Shown piece by piece: positions 51,072 to 62,651 of a stretch of 64,000 bases of DNA. Numbering within the stretch: the stretch's first letter is position 1; every line of letters begins with the position of its first letter. The stretch comes from Guadua angustifolia (taxonomy: Eukaryota; Streptophyta; Magnoliopsida; Poales; Poaceae): contig CM070500.1 in NCBI GenBank assembly GCA_036346375.1, positions 69,134,525 to 69,198,524 on the forward strand, read 5' to 3'. The position numbers and the translations under genes are program-made. Below the pieces are notes generated by a model. The model searched no databases. It saw only the letters and a program-made list of their open reading frames with translations, and was not told the DNA's origin.

Positions 51072-53925
51072 TCACGGGTAAGCTTCTCCCCTTTCGAGCT
51101 CGGGATCTTGGCCCTCGGGGTCGAGCTCGCTCTGAGACGGAGGCTTGGTGGAGGCTTCACTTGGCGCGCCGCCGCTTCGTCTTGAAGTTGGGCCTGACAC
51201 TCTTCGCCACCTTACTTGCTCAACCCGGCTTTTCTTGAGCTCCTTCACCTTGGCCTCAAGCTCGGGGGCGCCTTCGCAGGAAGGCGCTTGCTCGTGGCGG
51301 CCTTCACCACGCCGGCCTTGGCCGCTCGGCCAGCGCCTTGGCCGACAGCAGCTCTTGCTCCACGGCCATGTAGGCATGGTCGCGCTCAGTGGTTCTAGCC
51401 TGCTCGAGCTCGGTCGCGTGGGCAGCCTCCTGCGCCTTCATCGCATGGCGTAGGTCATTGAGCTCTTTGGCCCTCTGTGCGGCCTCTTCTTGCTCGACCT
51501 CCAAGGTTTCAATGAACTTGGAGCGTTCCACCTCCCGCACCTCCACCATGTTCAGGATTCCTCTCATCACGTTGGCGTGCCCCTGAAGGCCTCGTAGTCC
51601 TTGGGAGACGCTGCGGATCGCCTTCATGGTCGAAAAGGCGGTCCAAATAAGAGAAGCAGCAAAGAGAGCTCGGGCTAATGTACTGCAGGATGCGCGAGGG
51701 GGTCCTTACCTCACGGAGACGGTTCTCAACGCGCGCGCGGGTGAACTCTTCACGCTCGCCGCCCAATGTTCCCGGGCCGGTGTCGACCTCGACCACCGTC
51801 GGGACACTGGGGCTAGGACCTTTGGGCGCCACGCCAGTGGCGACTTGGCGTTCTGCCGCCACCCTTTGGGGGCTCAGCTCACCGCCAGGGGTGGGCTCGG
51901 CAGTGACTCCGGTCCCGGCCTCCGTGGTCGGGGCTCCGTCCTCCTCCGGCGCTAAGGGAGCGCTGCCCGGATCCATCGCGCGATCTCCCGCGGCGCGGTC
52001 AACATCAGTGGCCTGAGATGCCACGACCCCAGCGCCCGTCGCTACTGTGCTACTGTGGTCGGGCAGGCCTGAGGTGCTTCCACGGCTGCGGCCGGGGCGC
52101 CCCGGGCACCTTCCTCCGCGTCGACCTCAGCACCCAGGCCGGCCACGGTCGGACAGGCCTGGGACACCTCCGCGGGTGCGGCCAAGGCGCCCCAGACACC
52201 TTCCTCCGCGTCGACCCTAGGCGGATCAGCGACAACGCCGGCGTCTTCCTCGCCGGTGTCGTAGTCCTCGCTGGTCGCAGGTTGGTTCAGCTCCTCGTCC
52301 AGGTCGTCGACTCCTTGGTGAAGCGGCGGCCGGACCAGGCTCGGGGTCGAGAAGGATTCTGGCGCTTGGCGAGGGTCGGCAGCAGGGCCAGCTGGCTGTT
52401 CTCCTCCTCGGACTCGGACTCGCCCTGGACAATAGTCATTGTCAATATGGGCAGGCGTTGAGCTCGGGCGCTCAAGGTCTGCGATTAAGAGCCGGAACAA
52501 AGCTAAAAAGTTGCAGGGAGGGTTGAGCAAATGAATGGCACGAGACCTACCTGGATCGGAAGTCTGCGTTTCGGAGGAGGCTGGCGAAGGCCCTGGCCCC
52601 TCGAGGTCGGGGCGGCGCTCCTCTTGCGGGTCCGTCCGGCCTGGGACCTTAAAACCCGCGGTGGCTCTAATTCCCCCGTGGTGGAAGTCCCAGGGCCCCC
52701 CTCTTGGGACCTCTGGGCCGCTTGAGGGTTCGAAGACCTGGCGATGGCCGCCGCGTTCGCCTGCTGTGAGAAAGACACGTCAGAGGAGAAGCGCAAGCGC
52801 AAGCTCGGGGGCTCGACCTTGGAGTCCTTACCATTGCGCGGTCAGCCCATTCAACGTGAGGCTTCTTGGCCTCACGGTCGTCCTCCTTGCCCGAGGGCGG
52901 TTTCTTCTTCCCCTTCTTACTTTTGCCCCGCCGTCGGTGGAGCATCCTCTTGACCGTGTCAAGCAACTCCTGGTGGTCCTGCGAGCACGACGAACGGTCA
53001 GGGAAAAGCGCCACTGAGGTACAAACCGAAGAATGGATTGGAAGCGCTCACCTCGGCCTTCTGGCGCAGTATGTTTTTCGGGACCGGGGGATCGAGGGTG
53101 TATTCATGCGCCGCCTTCTCGAACATCTCGTTCATCCTGGCGGCGACCCAGGATTCCTTCGGTGCTACGAGCAAACAAACAATCAGGAAGATTCGAAGGT
53201 CGGATGTGAACAAATCTACAGGGCAAGAAGACGTACCAGACGTACCCTCGCGGGTCATGTCGTCGTGCCCTGTGATCTCATAGAACGGGTGTTCCCTCTT
53301 TCGGAGGGGAAAACCCGATTCCTGAAATCATGACGATCGCCTACCCGGGGCAGCGTGGCATAAGCGTGGATGGCGGCGATGGCCTCTTCGTCGACCTCCA
53401 GGTCTTCAGACTCCGGCGTCTCCTTCCCGGAGATCGGGGTTCCGTCGAACGACAGTGCCCCGGTCCGGTGCTTCTTCAAGTAGAACCACCTCTCGGCCCA
53501 CGGACCGAGGGAGTCCCGAGGCTGGATCTTGGGGAAGGCCCATAGGATTCCTGTCCGCAACCGGAAGTAAAGACATCCGACCACGGGGTCCTTCCGGGCG
53601 GAGCAGGTGAAGAATCGAAAAGAAGAAGCGAGGGAGGAAGGATTCAAGGAACCCCTCGCACGGTGAAGAAGATAGAAAGGCGGAGGATGGAGTTGGGCAC
53701 GAGTTGATGAGCTCTATATCACAATGGGCAAGGATTGCCGCCATGAAATCGCTCTCCGGTGTCCATGAGGCGAAGAGCGCATAGTGCTCGGTGCACAGAG
53801 CTCGTCGTCCCTAGGGTGCGGCTCGGACTCCCGTCAGCAACCTCCACATCATTTGGATCGAGGAGGCCAGACCCTCGAGCTCCCTCATCCTCGTCAGCGA
53901 CATGGTGCTTCTCGAGTTTGGCCAT
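51072..53925 (-). pseudogene. Antisense gene of the gypsy element (putative gypsy type transposon domain)
   Basis: The start ATG is at 53925 (MAKLEKHHVADEDEGARG). Segments in order: FLESFLPRFFFRF and GCLYFRLRTGILWAFPKIQP, GPWAERWFYLKKHRTGALSF, which fit the plant putative gypsy type transposon domain (about 53260-53740); RDHQELLDTVKRMLHRRRGK and a Lys-rich stretch (about 52900-53000); long Ala/Pro/Glu-rich low complexity (about 51800-52800); and an Ala/Glu/Arg coiled coil (51080-51630: EVERSKFIETLEVEQEEAAQ, RAKELNDLRHAMKAQEAAHA). Last residues GEAYP, stop at 51072. About 2.85 kb, with several frameshifts. Role unknown; this is the accessory gene class of RIRE2-type elements and is opposite to pol. 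Confidence 0.72.
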
Positions 53926-54305
53926 GGCGGTCGTTTTGGGCTCGATCGAGAAGGGAAGAATCATGCGACTAAGGGCTTGGAGTCGAGGCGCAAGGAATCG
54001 GGAAGTTCTTCAAAGGTCGCGAAGGTTTGGGTTTATAGGCACAGGTCGTCGTCGGTTGGGGCCTCTCAAAAGGTGTCTTGCGGGCGACTTAACATGTGCA
54101 ATTAAGGTGCAGGCGATGGTTTGGCGTTGCGGTGTTCCCTCTAAACCGGTCAAATTCGTACTGCATCGTGAAGTCAAGGGCGCCAGTGTCATGGCCGAGA
54201 TCTTGTCTGGTAACCTCATGAGCCTCGATCAAAGGTCAAAATCTGAAGTCTGGTCCCAGCCGGGCTTAGGCTCGAGGTCGATCTAGATCTATTCCACGAC
54301 CTTGA

Positions 54306-54319
54306 GCACAGGGGGCTAG
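54306..54319 (+). promoter_or_regulatory. Polypurine tract
   Basis: GCACAGGGGGCTAG directly before the 3' LTR start TGACAAGG; this is the plus-strand primer of reverse transcription. Confidence 0.75.
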
Positions 54320-54939
54320 TGACAAGGGCTGGGAATCTCTGGCGAGTCAACGTTTGGTCAAAGGGCTCCGGCTCAAGGCATTGCGGCGAGGCCCACGACC
54401 ACGGCCCAACAACTTCGTCCCAAGACGACCTCGAGCTTAAACAGCGAGGGCTCTGTTCGCTCAACCTCGACCTTGGCTCGAAGTCGTTGACTCGTGATTA
54501 CCAAGACACGCGATGGCATTAAAGCGGGCGTGGGCGGCATTTCGGGCGATTACAACCCACCTTCAATCGCCGAGGCCACTTCAGGAATCTCTCCGGCCGA
54601 TTCTGAACAACGTCGGGGAGGATATAAGACCTCGCAAGGCATATGTGTAAGATAGACTCGCTAGCGATAAACCCGGCATACTCAAACATGCTTTTCGGGC
54701 TCGAGCTGTAATCAACTCATTATGCGCCTTGCAGTTAGTGAGTTCTTCCACTTCGGAGAAAGGCGGGCGTGAAATTGTTACCCTCGCGGGGCTCGAACGA
54801 TATAATTATTTGTTCCTTGCTCGTGACGCCACACACACTCGACCTCGTCTCGCCATTGTTGAGTGAAGCGCTTTACGGGTCCCCCGTTCACACCGATCCC
54901 CTTTTCACTCTTGCAGTCAGGCGATCCCGATCGTCGACA
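54320..54939 (+). repeat. 3' LTR of the inserted gypsy
   Basis: 620 bp, pair of 45886-46510. Ends TCGTCGACA and is followed by AATAC. Confidence 0.9.
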
Positions 54940-55093
54940 AATACTATCTTTTCGGATTGCTTCATATTTTATTCTTGCGGGTTCTCGATTTCTTGCAGGA
55001 ACTATTGATCGTTTGGATCGTGTACCTGTGTTGATTTGGCATGCGATTGTGAAGCTCCCGACCTGTTTGGTAGGAAGCCCTACATTCGGTGCC
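54940..55093 (+). repeat. 3' LTR of the old gypsy, second part
   Basis: Continues 45885 after removal of the inserted element: TTTTCGGATTGC, CTTGCAGGAACTATTGATCG, then CTGTTTGGTAGGAAGC. It ends near CATTCGGTGCC. Together with 45357-45885 it gives an LTR of roughly 680 bp. Confidence 0.6.
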
Positions 55094-57774
55094 ATCAACA
55101 CCCCCAAATCGATGTATCACCATCTCACCGAAAGATCGGGATCGCCGTCCCCATCACTGCGTCTCCTCCCCTGCAGCCAGGCCGGCTCCTCCCTGCGCCT
55201 CCCCTCCAGGCCGGCGGCAGCAGCAGTAGAGGCAGCCAGCGGTAGCAGCAACAAGCGGTGCAGTAGTGGTGGGAGGCCAGCGACCTCCCCTCCCCTCCGG
55301 CCAGTTCCGGCGCCGACCTTCCCTCCCTCCGGCGACCTTCCCTCTCCTCCGGCCGAAGTGCCCCTCTTGCCCCTTCCTGTGGTGAGGACTCAACCCTAAA
55401 TTCCATTGAGATGCTTGGTTTCTTGTATGCATGCCAGGTGTTCGCTGAAATGCTTAGCTAGGATTCTTGTCATGGAGTTTTGATTGGTGGTTTGGTTGTG
55501 TATGGAATGGATTAGAGATGGAACCCTAGAAGCTGTGCAGTTTGTTTTTCAAGCAGATTCGCGTGCTCTGTTGTAGTGCGAAATTGAAAATTCTGCAAGC
55601 ATTTCCTGGGGATCTGGCTATTGTGAAAGTTACAGATAATCGAATTACCTTTCAATAGAGACTGAAATCACTAAATTTCGTTTAGCCGTTTGAAAGTTAT
55701 AGCTATTTTACCGATTGCTGTCCAGAACAAGTTAAATTATGTTCGTCTGCTGTTCGTCGTAAATCTGAGAATAATCGGTGCTTTTCCCAGTCGGTCGGCT
55801 ATAGAAAAAGTTGTAGATAATCGAATTACCTTTCAATAGAGACTGAAATCACTAAGTTTCGTTTACCCAACTAAAAGTTATGATCATTTTACCGAGTGCT
55901 GTCCTGGGTTGGCAGATTGCTGTTTTCGGGTTTTAGGAGTGGGTTGCGAAGCCGACTTAGTTATGAGTCTTGTGATGAATTATGGGCGTGTTTTTGAGTG
56001 GATTATATCCATGTGCAGGTGGTGTGACCCCGGGTGTGGCAACTTCGTCTCGCCACACCGTCTCGAGAAGTTGAAGGCAAGTGCGTTGTAGTGGTTGTGG
56101 CTTAGGTGGCCATTATGTTTTGGCAATGTTACCGTTATCCATGTGTTACATTAATATTGTTATGTTTGATTTTTGCATGCAATATGTTGAATGAGAATGG
56201 TTAAATGGTTATGCCATTATTTAAAACGAGTTTATATGCAGGTGTAACCCGTATATCTCTTATAGGGTATTTAGTTGATTGCTTGTGTTATGTATATGCT
56301 TGCGCTATGTTGCATTTATGTTTATAAGCACGGCTAGCAGGGTAATTGTCTTTTGATGAAAAGGTTAAGTAATCTGATGCAAGTGCATCGGTTGTGTGTG
56401 TTGAATGATGAAACCTATGCAAATTTACCATGTTGATTTGATGTCATGGTTATACTTTACTGATGTTCACTAGTATGGTTAGGCTATGTGGATGTTGAAA
56501 TCATGAGAGTGGCTTGTTTGTGGCCATAGTTTGCGAGTATGGTATATATAAGAGTATAGAAGTTAAGTGTGATCATAAGGAAATAAATGTGGAGAATGTG
56601 CATAAGAATGTTGGGAATGGCATTTGCATAAGTGCATGCATGAAAAGTGCATCGAGCCAGGTCGGTGAGAAAGTCATATGGAACATATGACTAATCCGGA
56701 GTGCTCAGAGATCCTACCCCGTAGTCCCATCTACTACCGTGGATGGGAGCGATGTTAAGCGTAGGACCCGCTACTGGGTAGCGGGCAAGTCCTGTTTCGG
56801 CAGGCCCCTTCCACGGGATGGTTGGTTTTGAGGGCACGCATCGACGGGTGGTGCTCGGCAATACCGGTATGTGCTACAGAAGAGATGAGACATGCATAAT
56901 GCATCATGTACAATTAGGTGTGAGTGGTGAAACGAGACAAGATAAGATATGCATGAGATATTATGTGAATGAAAGTTGAGAATAAGAGGTTATGAAATGA
57001 GATGAGTTATACCGGTATAATCTATGAAAAAGAAAAGAATGCATATTGAGCATGAAAGCATGATTGCGTTGCATTATATAGCATTGCATTGCACTGCGTT
57101 GAAATTGATAACTGTTGATTTATGGGAATGGAAGTGACAGGTTGAGGATTGAGTCGTGGACTCATCCAGAAATGATTAACGAGGCATGGGTAATGTTTAC
57201 TTACGTTTTTTTGAGTTCGTTGCGGTAAGTGGAGGTAGGTACTGCTTCTTGAACTTGGTGATTTCATTTAAGTATTGGCTATAGTAAATTCTAAAGTAAA
57301 TGTAATCCAGTTGAATGTATTACGTTTCTTTATTGTTGCACTTTGCTGAGTCTTGGACTCACGCTTATTTGCTGCCTGTTTTAGGTACTTTGAAGTGACT
57401 CGTCGGGTTGGGAGTAATGCTGCGTGCTGTTCGCATTCTCCAACAATTTATTTAACCAATTAAATAAATCTGGATGTAATTAATGTGATTGTAATTTATT
57501 GTTCATCGTGGTGAAATTTATTAATTTACATTGGGTGCGTGATTGATTAACTAAGGACCTGCTAGAGCGATATCATAACTCTTGCTATTCTTTTGTCTGC
57601 GAGTGGATGTCCTCCGTTCTAGAGAGGTCATCTTTGAAATTTTGTAAATTCGGTGGCTTAGTTTTAATTTGGTTTTAAGTGTGTAGAAGTTGATATCGGT
57701 CTTTCCGTAGAGTTGTCATTAGTTATTTAGAGTTTTGGTAGCATCCGTGGCGCGTTGGGCGTCGGGGTGTTACA
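55094..57774 (+). repeat. Probable solo LTR, chromovirus-like gypsy
   Basis: The right end GGGCGTCGGGGTGTTACA (57774) is typical of Tekay/chromovirus LTRs, whose start should read TGTAACACCCC; here CAACACCCCC (about 55094) is the probable damaged start. Contents: a GC-rich part with CCGGCGGC-like text (55140-55400), AAAGTTATRGCTATTTTACCG words, GAGTGCTCAGAGATCC and TCGGCAGGCCCCTTCCACGG (56690-56820), and a long AT-rich tail. No internal domain, no partner LTR and no clear target duplication. Confidence 0.55.
55618..55905 (+). repeat. Imperfect direct repeat of about 110 bp in the LTR
   Basis: A unit with GATAATCGAATTACCTTTCA followed by ATAGAGACTGAAATCACTAA and ending GCTGTCC occurs at 55618-55728 and 55799-55905. 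Confidence 0.88.
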
Positions 57775-57842
57775 ATCGTCAAAGACGGTTTTGAGGAACC
57801 GTCTGTGATGAGGTGTCTAATATAAGCCTTTCTATAGTAGTG
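57775..57842. repeat. CACTA terminus, second family
   Basis: CGTCAAAGACGGTT, GAACCGTCTGTGATGAG, then TTTCTATAGTAGTG at the border. Same subterminal word as 38300-38597. Only about 70 bp of the element remain next to the LTR end, so the LTR lies within or truncated this CACTA. Confidence 0.7.
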
Positions 57843-58511
57843 ATTGGCAAAACAAAAGTAGCTATCATCTAACTATTTGTGTTCAAGCACCTCCACGAGA
57901 CGCATGCAGGATCACACCTAATTGAATTTAAAATCATAAGGACAGAATGCTAAAAATGTTCTTTCAGATAGTAGGAAGTCCTCCACGATATAGGTTTGAA
58001 ATAAATTTAAAAGAAACCTAGCCACTACCAAACCTTAAACATTTCTGGAAACCATGAACACTCGAAAAATTTTCTTTTGGTAGATATACACTGATCTAAA
58101 ATAGCTGAGCCCTTGCTATTTAGCCTACCTTTTATTTCCCTTAATTTTCTCATTGCATTTGTGAACACTTAGCTGTGCACCTTTGTCTCATATGCACCTA
58201 CTAACTCTTATATAATATGTCCATGATATTCTAAAGGATATACCAAATACCGCATAAGTGGAGCACAAAATAAAGTTTGACATATTGTGCCAAAAACAGA
58301 TTTTAATATTTTGTAACATTAAAAATCAGAATTAAATTCTACAAGAAAACTAGGACATTAACAATATCACTTTATTCTATACACCAATGCAGTGATGCTG
58401 AACTCTCTAGGGAGCATTACTAAACCTATGCCACACCTAAAAGGATAATTGGACAATTTATAGGTTTGTGAGTATTTATCTATCTAATGTGGGATTAACA
58501 AACCAGAGAGC
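57843..58511. other. AT-rich spacer, no gene recognised
   Basis: No coding signal or repeat recognised on either strand between the CACTA border and the next LTR. Confidence 0.5.
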
Positions 58512-59120
58512 TGTCGAATATCTAAATATGGGATATGAGTATGTATCAGAAACACGAAGATTATACCATATATGCTCAAGCAAGCATATAGAAACTTCGG
58601 ATATCACGGGCCAGATTCTATGAGATAAGATATACGTGGAGAAGGTAATTCCATACTAGGAAGGACTCAATCATTTTCTCGTTATGAGGAAATCGACTCG
58701 AGTACACCTGGTATCCAGGGAAGTTTGAATATGCTATGAAAATCGACATGATGATGGGCTCCTCATTATCTACGATCTGGTATCCTAAGTCGACTACAAC
58801 TCAACTTGAGGCAGGGCTATCCCAACTATATAAGGCCGGGGGTAGGTATCCTCAAGGAAGGGAGGGGAAGGAGAAGACTTTTAGAGAGAGTTTTTATAAG
58901 GCAGAGCAACAAGGAGCCGACGGACCACACTTTGTCAACCTCCAGCCATAGTTTAGCCATTGCTTAAATCTAATCTTCATTGTAACTAGGATCAGACAAC
59001 TCACTCTGTACTCGATACACCAATTTCATACATCATCTACATAGAACGTAGGGTATTACTTCATCCAGGGGTCTGAACCCGTAATCATAAGTTTATTATT
59101 AAGATCTAACCTTTGATTGT
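58512..59120 (+). repeat. 5' LTR of the deleted gypsy
   Basis: Starts TGTCGAATATC; TATATAAGG at 58827-58835. Ends just before the primer site TTGGCGCGC (59120-59128). Confidence 0.8.
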
Positions 59121-59194
59121 TGGCGCGCAATTCCCAAGAAAGGAATATAAGGGCAGACACCGTAAAGGGTTAGGGACACTAGATCCACCCGTAC

Positions 59195-60930
59195 ATGCCT
59201 CAAGACCCTGTAGCGGTTACGGCTACATCCCGGATAGCCGCAAACACTATTGCTCCTAATACTATAGATCATCGGCGAGATCTAGTAGCTACGGCCATAG
59301 TTGGGATCATGGCCAACCTGTCGAAGCAACTTGATCTCGATGATCTAATGACGCCCCACCCGCGGGTGTGGGATCTTTGGGGACAACAAATCCCTCGACA
59401 GCACTACCACAATGGTAGGCCCGATCGCGCCCTAGGAGCAGCGTCTCATCAGAGCCACAGCAACGACATCTTCAGCACCCCTGAGGCAAATATCCAGTGC
59501 GCTCACATGTTGCTAAAATCCCTTCCACCACTAGATCTAGGCAACCCAATGACTCTAGTGTTCAATCAGATGAAATCGTTGCTCGATGCAGCGCAAGTTC
59601 AGACCTTTCAAGCAGTCAACACAAGGTTCGGATGCCCCAGCTAGCAGGGCGCTGGAAGCCAGCTGCTAGGACCATCCCACGATCATCATCGAACAGCAAG
59701 ATCAGTTGTGGATAGCTCTAACCATCGCGCTTCTGAGACAGTTCGTTCCAACCCCATCAGAGACTTGCTGAGGATCTTCGAGATCGTATTCCTCATGATC
59801 GAGGGGATTTGCATGATGTCCTTCACGATCGAAGAGAGGAACACGACTAGGAAGATCGCGAGTGGTGGGAAAATGAGTCCCCACCTTGAGGACCAATCTC
59901 CGCATCTTTGAGCCTGACGGGGCGAATCTTTGCCTTGGTTCCATCCTCGACAAGGAGAACGGCAAGGTTTGCAGCAAGTGACCCCTGAGGACATCGATTA
60001 AGGGTGCAAGGCTTTCACCCCCAAGCTACGCACAATCAGATGGCCGAACAAGTCCAAGACAGGCCCCATCAAGAAATACTCGGGCAAGATCAACCCCATC
60101 GAGTGGCTGCAGATTTATACCATAGTCATGAGGGCTGCCAGAGGAAACGAGAAGATAATGGCCAATTACTTGCTGACCACCCTAGATAGTGCAGCGAGAT
60201 CTTCGTTGCTCAAACTCCCACCTCAATCGATATCATTGTGGGTGGAGTTGTTGGCCTAGTTCATCGCCAACTTTTAGGGCTTTAGGGCATGTATGAATGC
60301 CCCGAAACGCATAACGACTTGCATGGGTAATACAAAAGCCAGGGGAGTCATTGCGTAGGTTCATCCGACGCTTCAGCGACAAGCGCAACTCAATTCATGA
60401 TATATTAGATGAGGCGGTCATAGTTGCCTTCAAGAATGGCATCAAGGGTAGGGAGTTGAAGGGAAAGCTTGCCACTCGCAAAATCAAAACCACCAAGGAG
60501 CTTTTTGAGTTGGCAGATAAATACACTATACGTGACAAAGCCCGAGACCATATAGATGACCCCAAATCTGGTAACGACAAGCCCGAGTCATCCAAGCAAG
60601 GGTCAAAGAAGAATAAAAACTATGGAGATAAACGCATATGTGACTCCACCGTGGCGAGTAGTCGAAAGGGAAAGGTCATATCTTGGCGACAACAAGGGTC
60701 GAAGTTGTGGAGGAAACAAGTACTTCCCAGTCCATCATATGGATAAACATGACTTAGACAAATGCCAGGTGATCAGCAAGAAGGTCCAGGAGAAACTCAA
60801 AGCTACCCTCTCCATGTGCGGGGTTGAAGCGGTCAAAGAAGCCCTAGGGCGACAAGCCCGAATCTGTGGGCTGATCACAAGGTGGAGCACATCTTTGGGG
60901 TTACGCCATGTATGAGTCAAAAAGCAGTAC
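59195..60930 (+). pseudogene. Gypsy gag
   Basis: Frame 59195-59644 starts MPQDPVAVTATSRIAANTIA and runs 149 residues (N-terminal, low conservation). Then in shifted frames: KKYSGKINPIEWLQIYTIVM RAARGNEKIM and LDSAARSSLLKLPPQSI (60070-60230), LRRFIRRFSDKRNSIHDILD EAVIVAFKNGIKG (60350-60450), ELFELADKYTIRDKA (about 60500-60545), and a zinc-knuckle remnant FPVHHMDKHDLDKCQVISK (60728-60785). This is the capsid and nucleocapsid protein of RIRE2-type gypsy elements; stops interrupt it. Confidence 0.85.
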
Positions 60931-61029
60931 AAGAAAGTTGAAAGGGAGGTCTACCTGGCCACACTGGCTCACCCCAGGTTCCTCAAATGGTCGAAAGTGC
61001 CTATCACCTTTGACCAATCAGATCACCCA

Positions 61030-61710
61030 GCTATGGTCCCGCATCCAAGTTGATACCCCATGGTGGTCGAGTCCACCATCGTGAATGTTAAGGTCTCCCA
61101 AACCTTAGTCAATAAAGGTAGTTTGTTGAACCTCATCTTCGCAAAAACACTTTAGAACATGCGGATTCCTCGAACAGAGATCAAAGCCAGAGTCGAGTCA
61201 TTCCATGGCATAACTCTGCTTTCATCATCGATGCCCCTTGGCCAGATCAAACTGCCCGTTATGTTTGGCACACCAAACAATTTCCGCACCGAAAAGATTC
61301 TCTTCAACATGGCAGACTTTGAGACTGCCTACAATGTGATCTTAGGCCGCCCAATGCTAGCCAAGTTCATGGCAGTGGTGCACTATGCGTACCAAACCGT
61401 CAAGATGCCGGCGCCAAAAGGAGTCCTTACAATCAAGGGGGACCAGTGCGTGGCGGTCAAGTGCGATAAGAAGAGCTTGGAGATGGTTAGGCACCTTTGT
61501 GGATCGGCAGCCAGTGCCGATAGCGAGGGAGCCAAGTGCCAAAAATGTAAGAGCATCGACAAGGCTCCTGTATCCAATAGTGCCGCTAAGGACCTAGTCA
61601 ATGACGGCAAGAAGGATAAGAAGACCGATGGACGTGTCAAGACAATGCACTTAGACCCATCGAAACCTTCCAAGACAGTCAAGGTGGGTGTCGACCTTGA
61701 CCCCAAATAG
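61030..61710 (+). pseudogene. Gypsy protease with altered active site
   Basis: VESTIVNVKVSQTLVNKGS LLNLIFAKTL (about 61065-61155), where the catalytic motif D-(G/S)-G-S is expected; it reads N-K-G-S, so the catalytic Asp is lost. The rest is open (61159-61710): MRIPRTEIKARVESFHGITL, LGQIKLPVMFGTPNNFRTEK, YNVILGRPMLAKFMAVVHYA, a linker with CQKCK, and an end VGVDLDPK. The frame is preserved better than gag. Confidence 0.8.
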
Positions 61711-62651
61711 GAACTAGAGCTCGTCACCTTTCTTCGGGAAAACCGTGATGTGTTTGAGTGGCAGCCGTCCGACATGCCTGGGGTCCCTAAGGAGGTGATC
61801 GAGCATCAACTAACTATGGAACCGAGCACCAGACCTGTGATGTAGAAGCAGCGTAGATTTGCAGAAGACAGGAAGCATGCCATACAAAAGGAAGTCAGCA
61901 AACTCCTAAAGGTTGGCTTCATTCAAGAAGTTCGGCAAGATTCTCGGTTTCCTATTGTCCAGTCAAGGCATTGAGGCCAACCCACGTAAAATTGAGACCA
62001 TTGATCAAATGCATTCTCCGTGGACACTGAGAGAAGTGTAAAAGCTTATGGGTTGCATCGCAGCCCTTAGCTGATTCATCTCTTGGATGGGCTAGTGGGG
62101 CTACCCTTCAAATTACTCAAGAAGCAGGACACTTTTGAGTAGACCAAGGAGCCAGAAGAAGCTTTTTGGGATTTGAAAAGGTACTTATCATCTCCATCAA
62201 TTTTAACTTCACCTAACAAAAAAGAGTTCTTTTTGTACATTGCAGCTACCCCTCAAGTACTAAGCACAGTCCTAGTGGTCGAGCGAGATTGCCCTGAGAA
62301 AAAGGCCAAGGTCCAGAAGCCGGTGTACTATGTGAGCAAGATCTAGCATCACACCAAGCTACGATACTCTCAAGTGTAGAAGATGATGTACGCTATCCTA
62401 ATAACTTCTCGAAAGCTGCGGCACTACTTACAAGCGCACAAGATTACAGTCATGACGACGTATCCGCTCAATGAGGTAATACGCAACCAAGAAGCGACAG
62501 GGCAAATTGCACAATGGCGGTCAAACTCAGCGAGTTTGAGGCCGATTTTGCCCCATGAACCAGGATCAAGTCAGAAGCCTTGGTGGACTTCATCACGGAA
62601 TAGACGCATGTCAAAGGAAAAGAGCACAAGACCGTCAATAACCACTAGACT
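61711..62651 (+). pseudogene. Pol remnant: RT core deleted, RNase H partial, no integrase
   Basis: RT begins MEPSTRPVMQKQRRFAEDRK-like text and KLLKVGFIQEV (about 61900-61935), then jumps directly to KILGFLLSSQGIEANPRKIE (about 61940-62000), which is normally more than 100 residues further on, past the YVDD motif. RNase H traces: EEAFWDLKRYLSSPSILTSP NKKEFFLYIA (62155-62245), VLVVERDCPEKK, VYYVSKI, LRHYLQAHKI (62420-62450), QIAQW, LVDFIT. The LTR starts at 62652 with no integrase between. Confidence 0.82.

Larger units (their letters stand above)
45886..54939 (+). mobile_element. RIRE2-like Ty3-gypsy retrotransposon, 9.05 kb, gag deleted
   Basis: LTRs at 45886-46510 and 54320-54939 begin TGAC(A/G)AGG and end GTCG(A/G)CA. 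Flanking 5-mers are AATAT (45881-45885) and AATAC (54940-54944), one mismatch. A Lys-type primer site follows the 5' LTR, and a polypurine tract CAGGGGGCTA precedes the 3' LTR. Order: protease, RT, RNase H, integrase, then a long antisense gene. Gag is missing: only about 370 bp separate the primer site from protease. The element is GC-rich and better preserved than the gypsy it interrupts. Confidence 0.9.

Noticed and set aside
54863..55399. 178-residue plus-strand open frame
   Set aside because: It spans the end of one LTR, a remnant of another and a GC-rich start of a third; no domain, openness follows from GC content.
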